From the NCBI GenBank assembly GCA_003252395.1, contig QKEL01000009.1, positions 62,001 through 126,000 of the forward strand: a stretch of DNA of 64,000 nt. The letters are read 5' to 3'. The DNA is from Spirochaetales bacterium (GTDB lineage Bacteria > Spirochaetota > Spirochaetia > Treponematales > Treponemataceae). The translations under genes were made by a program, and so were the position numbers. The notes beneath the pieces were generated by a model. It worked only from the letters and a program-made list of their open reading frames with translations, had not been told where the DNA came from and ran no database searches. Shown here in pieces: positions 32,217 through 42,194 of the stretch. Position 1 is the first letter of the stretch; each line of letters begins with the position of its first letter.

Positions 32217-33224
32217 CTACGTCCTCGACCGAGCGTCGGAAAACCACTTCGCCAAGCGATCGGGGTCGCCGCCCAGTTCCAATCCCGCGCCGCGGCTTGA
32301 ACCCTCCGCCACGGTACGGCCGGCGCGGGTCAAGGTAAAAGAGAGGGAACCGTCGACCGTTTCCTTGATAACCCGGTCCATCAGGCCGGCCGCCGGCGCC
32401 TGCAGCGGGCTTGCGCCGGTTTGTCTCGCCGAAATGGAAAGTTCCCAGGGGCCTCTGGCCACGCTGACCTCATAATCAGCCCCCTTGACGGCCATCCGGG
32501 TTACCCGCGCCCCGTTCCATGTCGCGAGCGTTACGAAGCCGAGGTCCTCGCCGCGGACGAAGGCGATTACGCCGGGGAAGTCGCGTCCCTTAAACGGTAT
32601 CGCGGCCAGGGAAGCGAAAACCGACAGATCTTCGCGCGCGAAACCGTTGGCCTGCATCCACACATAATCCTTCGGGAATGAATGCCCCCAATCCTTTTCG
32701 ATATATCCCTTTCCCCCGTCCAGGTTCCAGGTCCGTTCCGGATCGCCGGGAAAGCCGATCTCGCATGCGCCCCGAAGGGTATGGTTCGCGCTTACGACGC
32801 CGTGGTAGCATTCCAGGAAGCCCGCAAGGCCAAAGGGGCCCATAATGCCGGGGCGGAATAATCCCGCGGGGTAGGGGGTCCAGGGCCCAAACCTGACCTG
32901 ACCCCTAAAACGTACGGCGCGGTCCCGGATATCGGCGGTTATTCCCCCGGCCCCGAAACCGCAGTTCCCGACGGAAACGGAAAAGGGCCTGCGGGTCCAG
33001 GAAAAATCCCCCAAAGGATACCGTTCATAATGGCTCCGGCCGTTCCGCCCGTCGATGAACTGAATGAAGGCGTGGGGATCGGTTCGCGAGGTGCTGAAAC
33101 CCGGTATGCAGGCAAAGCTCTGACCGCTGGCGTCGCAGAGCTTAAAGTACCAGCCTTCGAATCGATCGGGTTGATCAAAGGATACCTGCGGCGCCCAGGG
33201 CGAAAATCTTCTCCACAGACTCAT
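32217..33224 (-). CDS. Tocopherol cyclase-like protein
   Basis: 335 residues. It opens SFDQPDRFEGWYFKL and carries GGKGYIEKDWGHSFPKDYVWMQAN in the middle; both are hallmarks of the tocopherol cyclase family. In plants the enzyme closes the chromanol ring, whereas bacterial relatives are of unknown function and organisms like this do not make tocopherol. A lipocalin-like double barrel is expected. No signal peptide is seen. It is divergent from the CoA-binding gene at 33330. Confidence 0.85.
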   Translation of the reverse strand: MSLWRRFSPWAPQVSFDQPDRFEGWYFKLCDASGQSFACIPGFSTSRTDPHAFIQFIDGRNGRSHYERYPLGDFSWTRRPFSVSVGNCGFGAGGITADIRDRAVRFRGQVRFGPWTPYPAGLFRPGIMGPFGLAGFLECYHGVVSANHTLRGACEIGFPGDPERTWNLDGGKGYIEKDWGHSFPKDYVWMQANGFAREDLSVFASLAAIPFKGRDFPGVIAFVRGEDLGFVTLATWNGARVTRMAVKGADYEVSVARGPWELSISARQTGASPLQAPAAGLMDRVIKETVDGSLSFTLTRAGRTVAEGSSRGAGLELGGDPDRLAKWFSDARSRT

Positions 33225-33329
33225 ACGATAAGTATGGCCTACCCGAACCGCGGCTGTAAAGGCATTTCCCGTTTCTCGGAGGGGCGTTTTGCCCGGCTTT
33301 CCGTGTTATGCTTGTATAAAGGAGACAGT

Positions 33330-33770
33330 ATGAGAAAGAAAATCGCGCGTTCGTATTTTTCCGCGGATTCGGTGCTTTTCGTGGGTTACTCATCGCGGAA
33401 TATCGCGTTTTGCAAGAGCGTTCGCGAGGCGTTCGAGCGGGCCGGTACCCGGGTGCTTCCCGTTAACCCGTCGGGAAACATTGCCGGCGAGCCCGTCTTT
33501 CCTTCGATCGAGGCCGCCTCAGCGGAGGGAGCTTCCGGATCGGTAGATTTCGCGGTAGTCCTGACGAAAAAGGAGCGCAACCTGACCGTCGCGGACGAAC
33601 TCGCCAAGGCGGGAGTGAAACGCGTTGCCTTCGCCAATTCGATGTGCGCCGACCGCGCGGTCTTGGATAAATGCGAGGAGCTCGGGCTCGAGGCCGTAGT
33701 GGCCTGCCCCCTCATGGCGCTTGGCGGCGGCTTGCACCGTTTTCACGGGTTTCTCGCGGGGGTTCGCTAA
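33330..33770 (+). CDS. CoA-binding (Rossmann) domain protein
   Basis: 146 residues from ATG 33330 with GGAG four to nine bases upstream. SVLFVGYSSRNIAFCKSVREAFERAGTRVLPVNPSGNIAGEPVFPSI is the CoA_binding_2 Rossmann fold, followed by FAVVLTKKERN and ALGGGLHRFHGF. These small stand-alone proteins bind CoA and lack the ligase part of succinyl-CoA synthetase; their role is unclear. The stop overlaps the next ATG by one base (TAATG). Confidence 0.8.
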   Translation: MRKKIARSYFSADSVLFVGYSSRNIAFCKSVREAFERAGTRVLPVNPSGNIAGEPVFPSIEAASAEGASGSVDFAVVLTKKERNLTVADELAKAGVKRVAFANSMCADRAVLDKCEELGLEAVVACPLMALGGGLHRFHGFLAGVR

Positions 33771-34150
33771 TGGCCCGGTCTCCGTACGGGCGGCTGTATA
33801 CGGCCCTGCTTTGGGTTTCGAAACTTTTCGCGCTGGGCGCGATCGTCACGCTGATTCCCTGGAAGGGTGCTTCCTGGCCGAATCTGATCGGGTACCGTTC
33901 ATTTTGCACCTTTACGCCCGCCTCGACCTTCGCCTGCGCCCTCCTGGCGGGCATGACCTGTACCGTCCGCGCGCGTCTCGTGCGCAGGCGCCCGGGACCG
34001 GCCTTCGTGCCGATCGTCGCGCTCGCGCTCCTCTCGTTCGGCCTTATCTATTGGACCGCGGTATGGGTTCCGATTAAGGCCAAATACGCCGCGCCCCACG
34101 CGACCGTTGAGTCAGTCGACGCTACCTCTTCGGCCTCGATGGCGGAATAA
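33770..34150 (+). CDS. Small integral membrane protein
   Basis: 126 residues from ATG 33770, coupled to the CoA-binding gene by a one-base overlap. Three membrane helices are visible: LYTALLWVSKLFALGAIVTLIP, CTFTPASTFACALLAGMTC and AFVPIVALALLSFGLIYWTAVW. The tail is polar. I recognise no family. Its translation through re-initiation suggests it works with the CoA-binding protein. Confidence 0.7.
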   Translation: MARSPYGRLYTALLWVSKLFALGAIVTLIPWKGASWPNLIGYRSFCTFTPASTFACALLAGMTCTVRARLVRRRPGPAFVPIVALALLSFGLIYWTAVWVPIKAKYAAPHATVESVDATSSASMAE

Positions 34151-34206
34151 GCTCCCGGTATCCCGGCGGCGGCAAAGCCCGATCGGAAGCCGTAAAAACG
34201 GACTAT

Positions 34207-34839
34207 CTATCGGGCGCTTCGTGGGCCATTCGCTTCGCGCATTTCCCGAATCCCCTCGATTATCGAGTCCCTATCCGCATAGCGGGGGATGGATTCCAGT
34301 CCTTCGCCGTTATTGCCCTCGAAGGAGACAAACGCGTTCCCAAAGACCGGCAATAGTTCAAGGCTGTCCGAAAGGACCGTGGGGTTGTCAAAGGCCGCCA
34401 CGTCGTACACGTAGCCCGTAAAGTCATAATGCCTGAGAAAGACCCGATAGAGCACGAGGAGTTCACGTTCCTGGTCACGGTCTAGGTTAAGATAAAAGAC
34501 GTCGAGTATCTCGGGATAGTTCGATTCGCCGATAAAATCGCCAAAGACGATGTCGCGATAATAGTCAACGCCGTATTGCCTCATGTAGAGGTGGCCGATT
34601 ACTTCCGGGTAGCGTCCGTAGTCGAACGGCGTTTGATAAAAGGCCATTATCGAGGGATCGGCCGCGTCCCATTCATCGGTTTCGAGAATTTCGTAGGTCA
34701 GGGCGTTATCGGGCGGTATAACGCGGCGAACGAAATCGGCGGGCGATTCTTCGGGCCCCCTGACCAAATCCTCGATACTCTGCGCGGACACGAGCGCGGC
34801 GCAAACGCATAAAACGCACGCAAGGGCTACTTTATCCAT
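34207..34839 (-). CDS. Exported hypothetical protein
   Basis: 210 residues. The signal peptide MDKVALACVLCVCAALVSAQ probably ends after ALVSA. The mature protein is acidic and rich in Tyr and Asp (YMRQYGVDYYRDIVFGDF, VFYLNLDRDQERELLVLYRVFLRHYDF). The Asp-rich NLDRDQERELL is a possible calcium- or VCBS-like loop but too short to assign. Convergent with the membrane protein gene at 33770. Function unknown. Confidence 0.65.
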   Translation of the reverse strand: MDKVALACVLCVCAALVSAQSIEDLVRGPEESPADFVRRVIPPDNALTYEILETDEWDAADPSIMAFYQTPFDYGRYPEVIGHLYMRQYGVDYYRDIVFGDFIGESNYPEILDVFYLNLDRDQERELLVLYRVFLRHYDFTGYVYDVAAFDNPTVLSDSLELLPVFGNAFVSFEGNNGEGLESIPRYADRDSIIEGIREMREANGPRSAR

Positions 34840-34912
34840 AACAACCTACCGTATCCCTGTCGCGTCTTTTATCAAGCCGGGAAGGCCGGATATTCCGCGG
34901 CGATTTTTCCTA

Positions 34913-35488
34913 TCAGTCTTTCCATACCACGACCTCGTCGATCGGTTTCCGGTACCGAACGTTCCGATTCTCGGCGGGGTAGCCCAGGGTGAGCGCCGCT
35001 ACCAATTCGGTGTCTTGGCCGCACCATTCGCAAATGCCCTCGTAGGCGATAAAAACGTCGCACACCCACAGCGATCCTAAGCCCAACTCCGTGGCCATGA
35101 GCGCCATATTCTCGATAGCCGCCCCGATAGACTGAACGTCGACCAAATCCTGGAACCGTTGCTCGACGTTTCGCCCTTTCCACGGCTTATCGCCGAACTG
35201 ATTGAAAACCAGTATGGATACCGGGGCCTCGTCCATTATCCTGATCGAATTGCCCGCCCATTTGGCCCATTCCCGGTCCTCTTCTCCCTCCGCGCCTGAC
35301 TTTAGTATGTTCACCAATTCCCGTTTGCTTTCGCCCCGCACCGCCACGAACTTCCATGGCTGCCTGTTCTTACCCGATGGCGCGTCGATCCCCGCCTGGA
35401 TAATCCGCACGACAGACTCCTTGGGGATTTCCCGGCTTTCAAATGCCCGTACGCTCCTGCGAGCGCTTACTGCTTCTTGAACGGTCAT
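34913..35488 (-). CDS. Nitroreductase-family flavoprotein
   Basis: 191 residues with AAAGGAG upstream of the ATG. VQEAVSARRSVRAFESREIPKE and IDAPSGKNRQPWKFVAV are the FMN-binding start of nitroreductases. IGAAIENMALMATELGLGSLWVCD and ALTLGYPAENRNVRYRKPIDEVV complete the domain. It forms an FMN homodimer that reduces nitro or quinone compounds with NAD(P)H. A single gene facing the large gap at 35489. Confidence 0.9.
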   Translation of the reverse strand: MTVQEAVSARRSVRAFESREIPKESVVRIIQAGIDAPSGKNRQPWKFVAVRGESKRELVNILKSGAEGEEDREWAKWAGNSIRIMDEAPVSILVFNQFGDKPWKGRNVEQRFQDLVDVQSIGAAIENMALMATELGLGSLWVCDVFIAYEGICEWCGQDTELVAALTLGYPAENRNVRYRKPIDEVVVWKD

Positions 35489-36357
35489 GCTGCGTGTCTC
35501 CTTTATTCGAATTACGGTCGTTCGGTTACATTCTTAGGATATCACGTAATTGATTCCCATTATCAACATAAATACCGGGTTCCGCATCTTTTTCTGCGTA
35601 GGTATTCTGTAAAGGCGTAATCTTCTTTTTACCTTAAATTTAGATGAATGCAAGCTTCATAATACGAGTATTTTTCCCTCAATGAAGAGCAACGCTCCTC
35701 AGCCCAGTATATCCATACTATGTGAGTAAAAAATAGAATTACTCTTATGGCGTCGTGCGGAATAATTCCGTTCACGGCAAGAAATACCAATTCTTTGCCC
35801 GTAAATTATTGTATTCCTGGAAGTTTTGTACATAGTTAAAAACAGAATGCGTGCGCTCTATCTTGGGCTTCATGCGTAAATAAATAAAACGAATGAAACC
35901 CGCGTCCTGACGCAGAATCGCGTTTTTTTCGGTCGTTGCGCTACTATCCGAAACGCGGTTTCGGTGAATGTTGGCGCTTACTCCTTCCGTGATACGCAGC
36001 TGTTCCCTTCTTAGCGGGGATACGAGGCTCGGCTACCGTAATAAGAACATCACTCGGTAGCGGGATATTCCGGGTATCACTGCAACGATGGGGGGCGTAA
36101 AAAGCGCTTCATTAAGGTTACGGGAACCTTATGAGTAATCGAGGCGAATGTTTTTATGATCGAGCAGTACGAACGCCTCGTTCGGCCTGTTTACGATATT
36201 TCCGTAATCTCGGTTATTCTGGCTAATAATGTGGATGAAAACCTTAGTTAAAGGGATGAATGCTAATAGGCCCGGCAATAATCAGGGTGTGATTCCATCG
36301 CATGAGGTACTGTGCGAATTATTACTCTCCGCGGTACGCCTGTGAATTGAGGTATTT
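35489..36357. other. 870-base gap without a convincing gene
   Basis: Only very short frames occur: 33 codons leftward at 35772-35873 and 31 codons rightward at 36156-36251, both without good ribosome sites. Several compact hairpins are present: CCGAAAC-GCG-GTTTCGG (35948-35964), TAAGGTT-ACGGG-AACCTTA (36113-36131) and CTACCG/CGGTAG near 36030-36060. The stretch is more AT-rich than its flanks. It may hold decayed genes or an unrecognised RNA. Confidence 0.5.
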
Positions 36358-39300
36358 ATGAATAACAGGAATTTATTGGAAAAGGCCTTTATTGCGCATT
36401 ATGACGGCGATACCGATATCTCTGGTAAATCGTCGCGAGGGAAGCTAATCAAGCGCTTTATGTTTTGGATAACTTGTATAGCGCTCATCATCTTAACCTT
36501 GGTGTTCGGTGTGGGATACCTATTCGAAAAAGAGATACTCAAAGCAATGATAGATGAGGCGAAACAATCCCAAGCTTTTATCGAAGGAAGCTTTGAGGAT
36601 GAACAAATCGGAATATTGTCAGATTTACGGATGATTTCATCCTTTACCGGTATAAGACGCTTCCTGAAAAACGGCGATGCCGAGCTGAAAAATCGCCTCA
36701 CAGAGGATTTTCGCGTCGTTTCTGCCCAAAAAAAGAAATATGACCAAATACGAATCCTTAACCTGAGCGGTCAAGAACTGATTCGTGTAGACTTTCGCGA
36801 AGGTCATCCGGTAACGATTCCTGACGAAGCATTGCAAAATAAAGCGGATCGTTATTATTTCACCGAAACGATGGCATTATCTCCCGGAGAAATCTATCAG
36901 TCGCCGATGGATCTCAATATCGAGCAGGGAAAAATCGAAACCCCATACAAGCCAATGATCCGTTTCGGTACCCCCGTGTACGATGAATCGGGAGAGCTAT
37001 TGGGCGTAGTGGTAATCAATTATTTGGCGGCAGAGATACTAAGTAAGATTAAGTGCATCGATGAGACTAGAGCCGCCTGTTCCATGATGCTGCTCAATCC
37101 GGCCGGGTATTGGTTGAAGTCAACGTGCAATAGCGAAGATGAATGGGGCTTCATGTTCGGTAATGGTAAAACTTTCGGTAGTAGATACCCCGCCGCCTGG
37201 GAGGCGCTCACCGCGGAAGAGCGAGGCGTTTATAGGGACAGAAACGGTATCTTCGTATTTTCGCCCATGCACCCCCCCGGCATTAAGGGCGAAATCGTAT
37301 GGCAAGTAACGTTCATAAACCAAGGCCACATCGAGGCGGCCCTTTCTTTTGAACGAAGAATTAAGGCATGGATACTCGCCGCCTCGCTCATCGGAACCGT
37401 TTTAATCGCCTATTTAATGGCGCGAATACGGATTAGCGTCGAGGCTTCAAAACGGCAGATTGAACTCCTTTCCAACGTAGTAGAGCAAAGCCCGGTTTCC
37501 ATAATAATCATGAAACCTGATCTCACGGTCGAGTACTCGAATGCGTTCGAGGTCAGGATGACCGGTTACACGACAGATGAATGCGTCGGGAAACCGCCGG
37601 TGTTCCTGAACGATCAAAAAGAAAACAAAGCCCTCCTGGATGAAATGGTCACAACCTTGGCGCAAGGGGATATCTGGCGCCGGGTTATCCAGGCCGAAAA
37701 AAAGACCGGGGAGCGTTGCTGGGAAAAAATTTCGTGTTTCCCCGTATTCGTTTCGGGCCTGTCGAGTTCCCATATAATCGCGTTCAAGGAAGATGTAACG
37801 CTGCAAAAAGAAGCGGAAATTGAATTAATACGCAATTCGGAGGAGATTAGCGATCTCTACGAAAACGCTCCCTGCGGTTACCATACCCTCGATAATGAAG
37901 GCGTATTCATAAAAATCAACGCGACGGAACTTTCCTGGTTGGGATATCAGAAGGAGGAGATCGTTGGAATGATGAAGATCGTGGACCTGCTGGCCGGGGA
38001 AAGCGCTTCCGCGTTGCACGCGATTTCTCAACGGCTGATTGAAGGCGGTATCATCGAGAACCTAGAGCTAGAATTCCGCAGAAAGAACGGAACGTCTATC
38101 CCCATATTGCTCAATTCCACCGCGGTCCTTGACGATGAAGGCGAGGTTATCGCAAGCAGGGCGATCATAATTGACAATCACGAACGGAAGGAAATGATTG
38201 GCGCGCTTCGCGCCGCCAAGACCGCAGCCGACCTCGCTAATAAGGCAAAAAGCGCCTTCTTGGCGAACATGAGCCACGAGATACGGACGCCGTTGAACGC
38301 CATAATAGGGTTTTCGGACCTGGCCCTCAAGACGCAATTGACTCCCCAGCAAGATGACTATATCAGCAAACTCAAAAGCGCCGGTATTTCGCTATTGACG
38401 CTCATAAACGACATTCTAGACTTTTCGAAGATCGAGGCGGATAGGCTCGATATCGAGGAAGTCGAATTTGACCTACAGGACGTCATCAATACCACGACGT
38501 CGATCGCGGCTCATGCGGCGAACCTGAAAGGCCTTGAATTGCTTGTCGATATTCCCCTAGACCTTCCCACTAAACTCGTGGGAGATCCGCATAGGCTTGG
38601 GCAGATCATTAACAATCTCCTGAGCAACTCGGTTAAATCCACCGAGAAAGGGGAGGTTGAGTTACGTATCATTACCTTAGAGGAAGCGGGAAACAGGATA
38701 AAATTCATGTTTTCCATACATGACACGGGAATCGGAATGACCACCGACCAGCTATCACAGCTATTCCAGCCCTTTGTCCAAGCCGACAGCTCGACGACGA
38801 GGAAGTACGGGGGAACGGGTCTAGGCTTAAGCATAACGAAGCGATTGGTGGAGCTGATGGGCGGACAAATTTGGGTGGAAAGCGAACCGAAGAACGGAAG
38901 TTCATTTAGCTTTACGGTCTGGCTCGGCATTGCCGCGTCAACGTCCCCCAAGCACGATTCGTTCCCGAGGCATCTTACTGGAATGCGCGTGCTCATTGTC
39001 GACGATAATAAGAATGCACGAGTGGTACTCGGCAACATCATGGAGTCGGTACAATTTCGGGTAGACTCGGTTCCATCTGGCGAATCGGCGGTCGATGCGG
39101 CGAATAAAGCACGGCACGAGGGTGATCCGTATGAACTGATCCTGATGGACATGCTCATGGATGGGATCGACGGAATAGAGGCCACGAGGAGAATCCGGGC
39201 CGATAGCAATTCCGAATGCGCGATCATAATACTGAGTTCTTCCGACGACGGGGGCTATACAAGGCAAGAGGCTATGAATGCGGGAGCATCCGATTTCATG

Positions 39301-40491
39301 TACAAGCCGGTTACTTCCTCGACCCTCGTGGACGCGATTATCACCATACTCGTACCCACCGTTTCGGGGGAAGTAAAAAGCGTCACAAACGCAATCGAAG
39401 AGGATGAGTCAGCCTTACGGGGAGCATACGCGCTTTTAGTCGAAAACAACGAAATAAACCAACAAATTGCCCGGGAATTGCTCGGTCACGTAGGCATTGA
39501 GGTCGTGGTTGCCGCTAACGGTAAAGAGGCGTTGGACCGTCTGATAAATAGCGGCAGAACCTTCGACTTTATCCTCATGGATATCCAAATGCCCGAAATG
39601 GATGGGCTAGAGGCAACGATCGAGATAAGGAAGATTCACGCGTTCGCTTCGATTCCGATAATAGCGATGACCGCCCATGCGTTAGTGGAAGAACGGCAAA
39701 AAGCGATCGAGGCGGGCATGAATGGCCATATCAGCAAGCCTATCGATTCGGATGCGCTGTACGCGATGCTCAAACGCTTTTACCCTGGCGGAAACCCAAG
39801 GGAACGGCCCGTGAATGAGAAAATGGTAAAACCCATGATGATGAGTAAGCCTGCCGAGACCGAGGAGACGGCCGCATCCGTCCCCGAGGAAATGAAAATT
39901 GAAGGGGTCGATACAGAGGCCGCGCTGAAGCGACTTTCGGGTAACGCCGTGTTGTTTAGGGAGCTCCTTGTGGAATTCGTGTCGGAATACCGTAATGCCC
40001 CGGCCGAATTGACCGAACTGATTGCCAACGAAGACTGGGTGGCCGCAAAACGGCTCGTTCACGAGATTAAAGGCGTTTCCGGGAATATCGGGTCCATGCC
40101 GCTTTATGAATTCCTTGGAAACCTTGAAAAGACGTTGAAAGCCCCCGAGCCCGAGACCGCCTTACTTGATCAGGTTCAGGTTTTCGAAAAGGCGATGGGG
40201 AGATTAACCTTAGCCATCCAAGAATTCATGGATTCCCATCAGGAGGGGAACGGAGGCGGCGAAACGGACGGAACGGGATTCGACGGCGAGGAAGGGCTTG
40301 ATGATGGGCTCCTTCGCCAAAGGATACGCGCGCTGGCGGCCAAGAACGATATGGAGGCCGTTTATCTATTCAAGAAATTCCGTAACAGATTGAACTCGGG
40401 TTTGGGCCAGGAAACCGTGGGGAAGATTTCTACGGCCCTCGAATCCTATGATTTCACCGCGGTCGTGGAAATCCTCGACGCTCTCGCATAA
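36358..40491 (+). CDS. Hybrid sensor histidine kinase with two receivers and an HPt domain
   Basis: 1377 residues. A first membrane helix (about 34-56), a Cache-like outer sensor (to about 335), a second helix (338-358) and two PAS domains (about 370-480 and 495-610) precede the kinase. Kinase: MSHEIRTPLNA with phospho-acceptor His640, N box NNLLSNSVKS, G boxes DTGIGMT and GTGLGLS. Receiver 1 has Asp931; receiver 2 has Asp1075 but LLVENNEIN replaces the usual VEDNEIN, losing one pocket acid. HPt His1235 lies in VHEIKGVSGNIG. An internal phosphorelay probably passes phosphate to the HD-GYP regulator 22 bases downstream. Confidence 0.93.
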   Translation: MNNRNLLEKAFIAHYDGDTDISGKSSRGKLIKRFMFWITCIALIILTLVFGVGYLFEKEILKAMIDEAKQSQAFIEGSFEDEQIGILSDLRMISSFTGIRRFLKNGDAELKNRLTEDFRVVSAQKKKYDQIRILNLSGQELIRVDFREGHPVTIPDEALQNKADRYYFTETMALSPGEIYQSPMDLNIEQGKIETPYKPMIRFGTPVYDESGELLGVVVINYLAAEILSKIKCIDETRAACSMMLLNPAGYWLKSTCNSEDEWGFMFGNGKTFGSRYPAAWEALTAEERGVYRDRNGIFVFSPMHPPGIKGEIVWQVTFINQGHIEAALSFERRIKAWILAASLIGTVLIAYLMARIRISVEASKRQIELLSNVVEQSPVSIIIMKPDLTVEYSNAFEVRMTGYTTDECVGKPPVFLNDQKENKALLDEMVTTLAQGDIWRRVIQAEKKTGERCWEKISCFPVFVSGLSSSHIIAFKEDVTLQKEAEIELIRNSEEISDLYENAPCGYHTLDNEGVFIKINATELSWLGYQKEEIVGMMKIVDLLAGESASALHAISQRLIEGGIIENLELEFRRKNGTSIPILLNSTAVLDDEGEVIASRAIIIDNHERKEMIGALRAAKTAADLANKAKSAFLANMSHEIRTPLNAIIGFSDLALKTQLTPQQDDYISKLKSAGISLLTLINDILDFSKIEADRLDIEEVEFDLQDVINTTTSIAAHAANLKGLELLVDIPLDLPTKLVGDPHRLGQIINNLLSNSVKSTEKGEVELRIITLEEAGNRIKFMFSIHDTGIGMTTDQLSQLFQPFVQADSSTTRKYGGTGLGLSITKRLVELMGGQIWVESEPKNGSSFSFTVWLGIAASTSPKHDSFPRHLTGMRVLIVDDNKNARVVLGNIMESVQFRVDSVPSGESAVDAANKARHEGDPYELILMDMLMDGIDGIEATRRIRADSNSECAIIILSSSDDGGYTRQEAMNAGASDFMYKPVTSSTLVDAIITILVPTVSGEVKSVTNAIEEDESALRGAYALLVENNEINQQIARELLGHVGIEVVVAANGKEALDRLINSGRTFDFILMDIQMPEMDGLEATIEIRKIHAFASIPIIAMTAHALVEERQKAIEAGMNGHISKPIDSDALYAMLKRFYPGGNPRERPVNEKMVKPMMMSKPAETEETAASVPEEMKIEGVDTEAALKRLSGNAVLFRELLVEFVSEYRNAPAELTELIANEDWVAAKRLVHEIKGVSGNIGSMPLYEFLGNLEKTLKAPEPETALLDQVQVFEKAMGRLTLAIQEFMDSHQEGNGGGETDGTGFDGEEGLDDGLLRQRIRALAAKNDMEAVYLFKKFRNRLNSGLGQETVGKISTALESYDFTAVVEILDALA

Positions 40492-40513
40492 AAAAATCAC
40501 GTAAGGAGCGAGT

Positions 40514-41608
40514 ATGGGCAATGTATACACAGCGAAACCCTGCATACTGGTAGTCGACGATACGGCGATAAACATCACCATGATGGCCGCCATTCTCTCT
40601 CCCGAATACCAGGTTACGGTAGCGAAATCGGGCGATCAGGCACTGAAAATCGCAAAGTCGGGCAATATGCCTGACCTTATTTTGCTTGATATTGAAATGC
40701 CCGGAATGGACGGGTACCAGACATGCGAAGCCCTTAAGAGCAACGATGTAACGGCCTCCGTTCCCGTTATTTTTCTCACTTCCCGGAACGAAATCGAGGA
40801 CGAGAAGAGGGGCTTTGCGCTTGGGGCAGTCGACTATATCACGAAGCCGGTGAGCCCGCCGATTCTTCTCGCGCGCGTTAAAACGCATTTACAGTTAAAG
40901 AGCGTCAGGGATTTCCTTCGGAGCAAGAGTAAGTACCTTGAGGAAGAGGTCGTAAGAAGGACGCAGGAGATAGCCACCATCCAGGACGTAACGATGACGG
41001 CGCTCGGCTCGCTCGCGGAAACGCGGGATAACGAAACAGGAAACCATATTCGACGAACACAATACTTCGTTAAGGCCCTGGCCTTGGAATTACGAAGGAA
41101 ACAAATGCAAAATCAGGCATTGTCCGTCGAGTGGATCGAACGCTTAGCGAAATCAGCCCCGCTTCACGATATCGGGAAAGTGGGCATTCCCGATACGATC
41201 CTGTTGAAACCCGGAAAGCTCGATCCTGACGAATTCGAGATTATGAAAACCCATACCACCCTTGGCAGGAACGCGATTCTTACCGCGGAAAAAATATTGG
41301 GTACCCCGACGTCTTTCCTAACGATCGCACGCGAGATTACCTGGAGCCACCATGAGCGGTGGGATGGATCAGGCTATCCTCAGGGCCTCTCCGGCGAGGA
41401 TATTCCGCTTGCGGGGCGTTTGATGGCCGTAGCTGACGTGTATGACGCGTTGATAAACAAACGCGTATACAAACCCGCGTTCTCGCACGAAAAAACTCTC
41501 GAACTCATACGGGAAGGATCCGGAACCCAATTTGATCCTGAGATCATCGATGTCTTCTTGAAAATAACCGATCAGTTCAAGGTGATCGGACAGACCTATT
41601 CGGACTGA
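40514..41608 (+). CDS. Response regulator with HD-GYP c-di-GMP phosphodiesterase domain
   Basis: 364 residues with AAGGAG upstream. Receiver: VVDDTAIN, Asp59 in LLDIEMPGMDG, and the Lys in YITKPVSPP. A linker helix leads to the HD-GYP domain: HD at 218-219 (LHDIGKVGIPD), then HHERWDGSGYPQGLSGEDIPLAGR with GYP at 287-289, and VADVYDALINKRVYK. All RpfG-type metal ligands are visible, so c-di-GMP hydrolysis is expected. Operonic with the hybrid kinase, which is its likely phosphate donor. Confidence 0.93.
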   Translation: MGNVYTAKPCILVVDDTAINITMMAAILSPEYQVTVAKSGDQALKIAKSGNMPDLILLDIEMPGMDGYQTCEALKSNDVTASVPVIFLTSRNEIEDEKRGFALGAVDYITKPVSPPILLARVKTHLQLKSVRDFLRSKSKYLEEEVVRRTQEIATIQDVTMTALGSLAETRDNETGNHIRRTQYFVKALALELRRKQMQNQALSVEWIERLAKSAPLHDIGKVGIPDTILLKPGKLDPDEFEIMKTHTTLGRNAILTAEKILGTPTSFLTIAREITWSHHERWDGSGYPQGLSGEDIPLAGRLMAVADVYDALINKRVYKPAFSHEKTLELIREGSGTQFDPEIIDVFLKITDQFKVIGQTYSD

Positions 41609-41789
41609 TACCGCGTATGGGTCATTGACGCCCTGACATTTTTATTGGCGATGCCATTGCTCGTTTAGTTCGAATCCTTGTTTGCGTTCGCCCCGAAAAA
41701 CGCGCGCTTACGATGGCAAGGGGTTACTAAAGGATCAGGTACCCCGTTGCCCTTGGCGGCTGAGTTTTCCTTCAAGGCGTAACAGTGGC

Positions 41790-42144
41790 TCACGTATTTT
41801 TTCCGTAGGAGTAGCCGGTTAGATACATCCTGCTTTTGTCTACCTTGTATTCCTCGGACATCGCCTGTATATGAGCGATCAGTACATCGAGCTGAAAGAC
41901 CCATTCGGATTGGATTGGACATTGAGGCTCAAGGATAATGAACGGAAGTTTGCGTTTCAACAAAAGTATGCAGTCCTCCATCAGGAAGAACGTCAAAGTC
42001 CTTTCCCGATTCATCTTATCCGTGGGAAAAAATTGTAGGAAACGGATCGGTAGCGATATCAGAGTTATCCGGTAGATAAATATACTTGGTTAGGTTTCTA
42101 TCTATCCGTGACGTAATGGATGTAACTTGTTTGATCGCTTTCAT
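41790..42144 (-). pseudogene. Degraded PHB-depolymerase-like esterase
   Basis: ATG 42144 has AAAGGGG upstream and opens a frame reading KYIYLPDN..PFPTIFSHG before a stop. Homology-like sequence then continues in another frame (GKDFDVLPDGGLHTFVE) and a third (RKLPFIILEPQCP, VDKSRMYLTGYSYG) before ending at 41790. Together they trace the YLP, HG, APQCP and GxSxG segments of an esterase of the PHB-depolymerase/Esterase_phd type. At least two frameshifts and loss of the C-terminal half make it a pseudogene. Confidence 0.75.
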
Positions 42145-42194
42145 AAGTACCCCTTTCCTGACGCTTCTTCGAGGGCTTGCGGCGCGTGATAATA

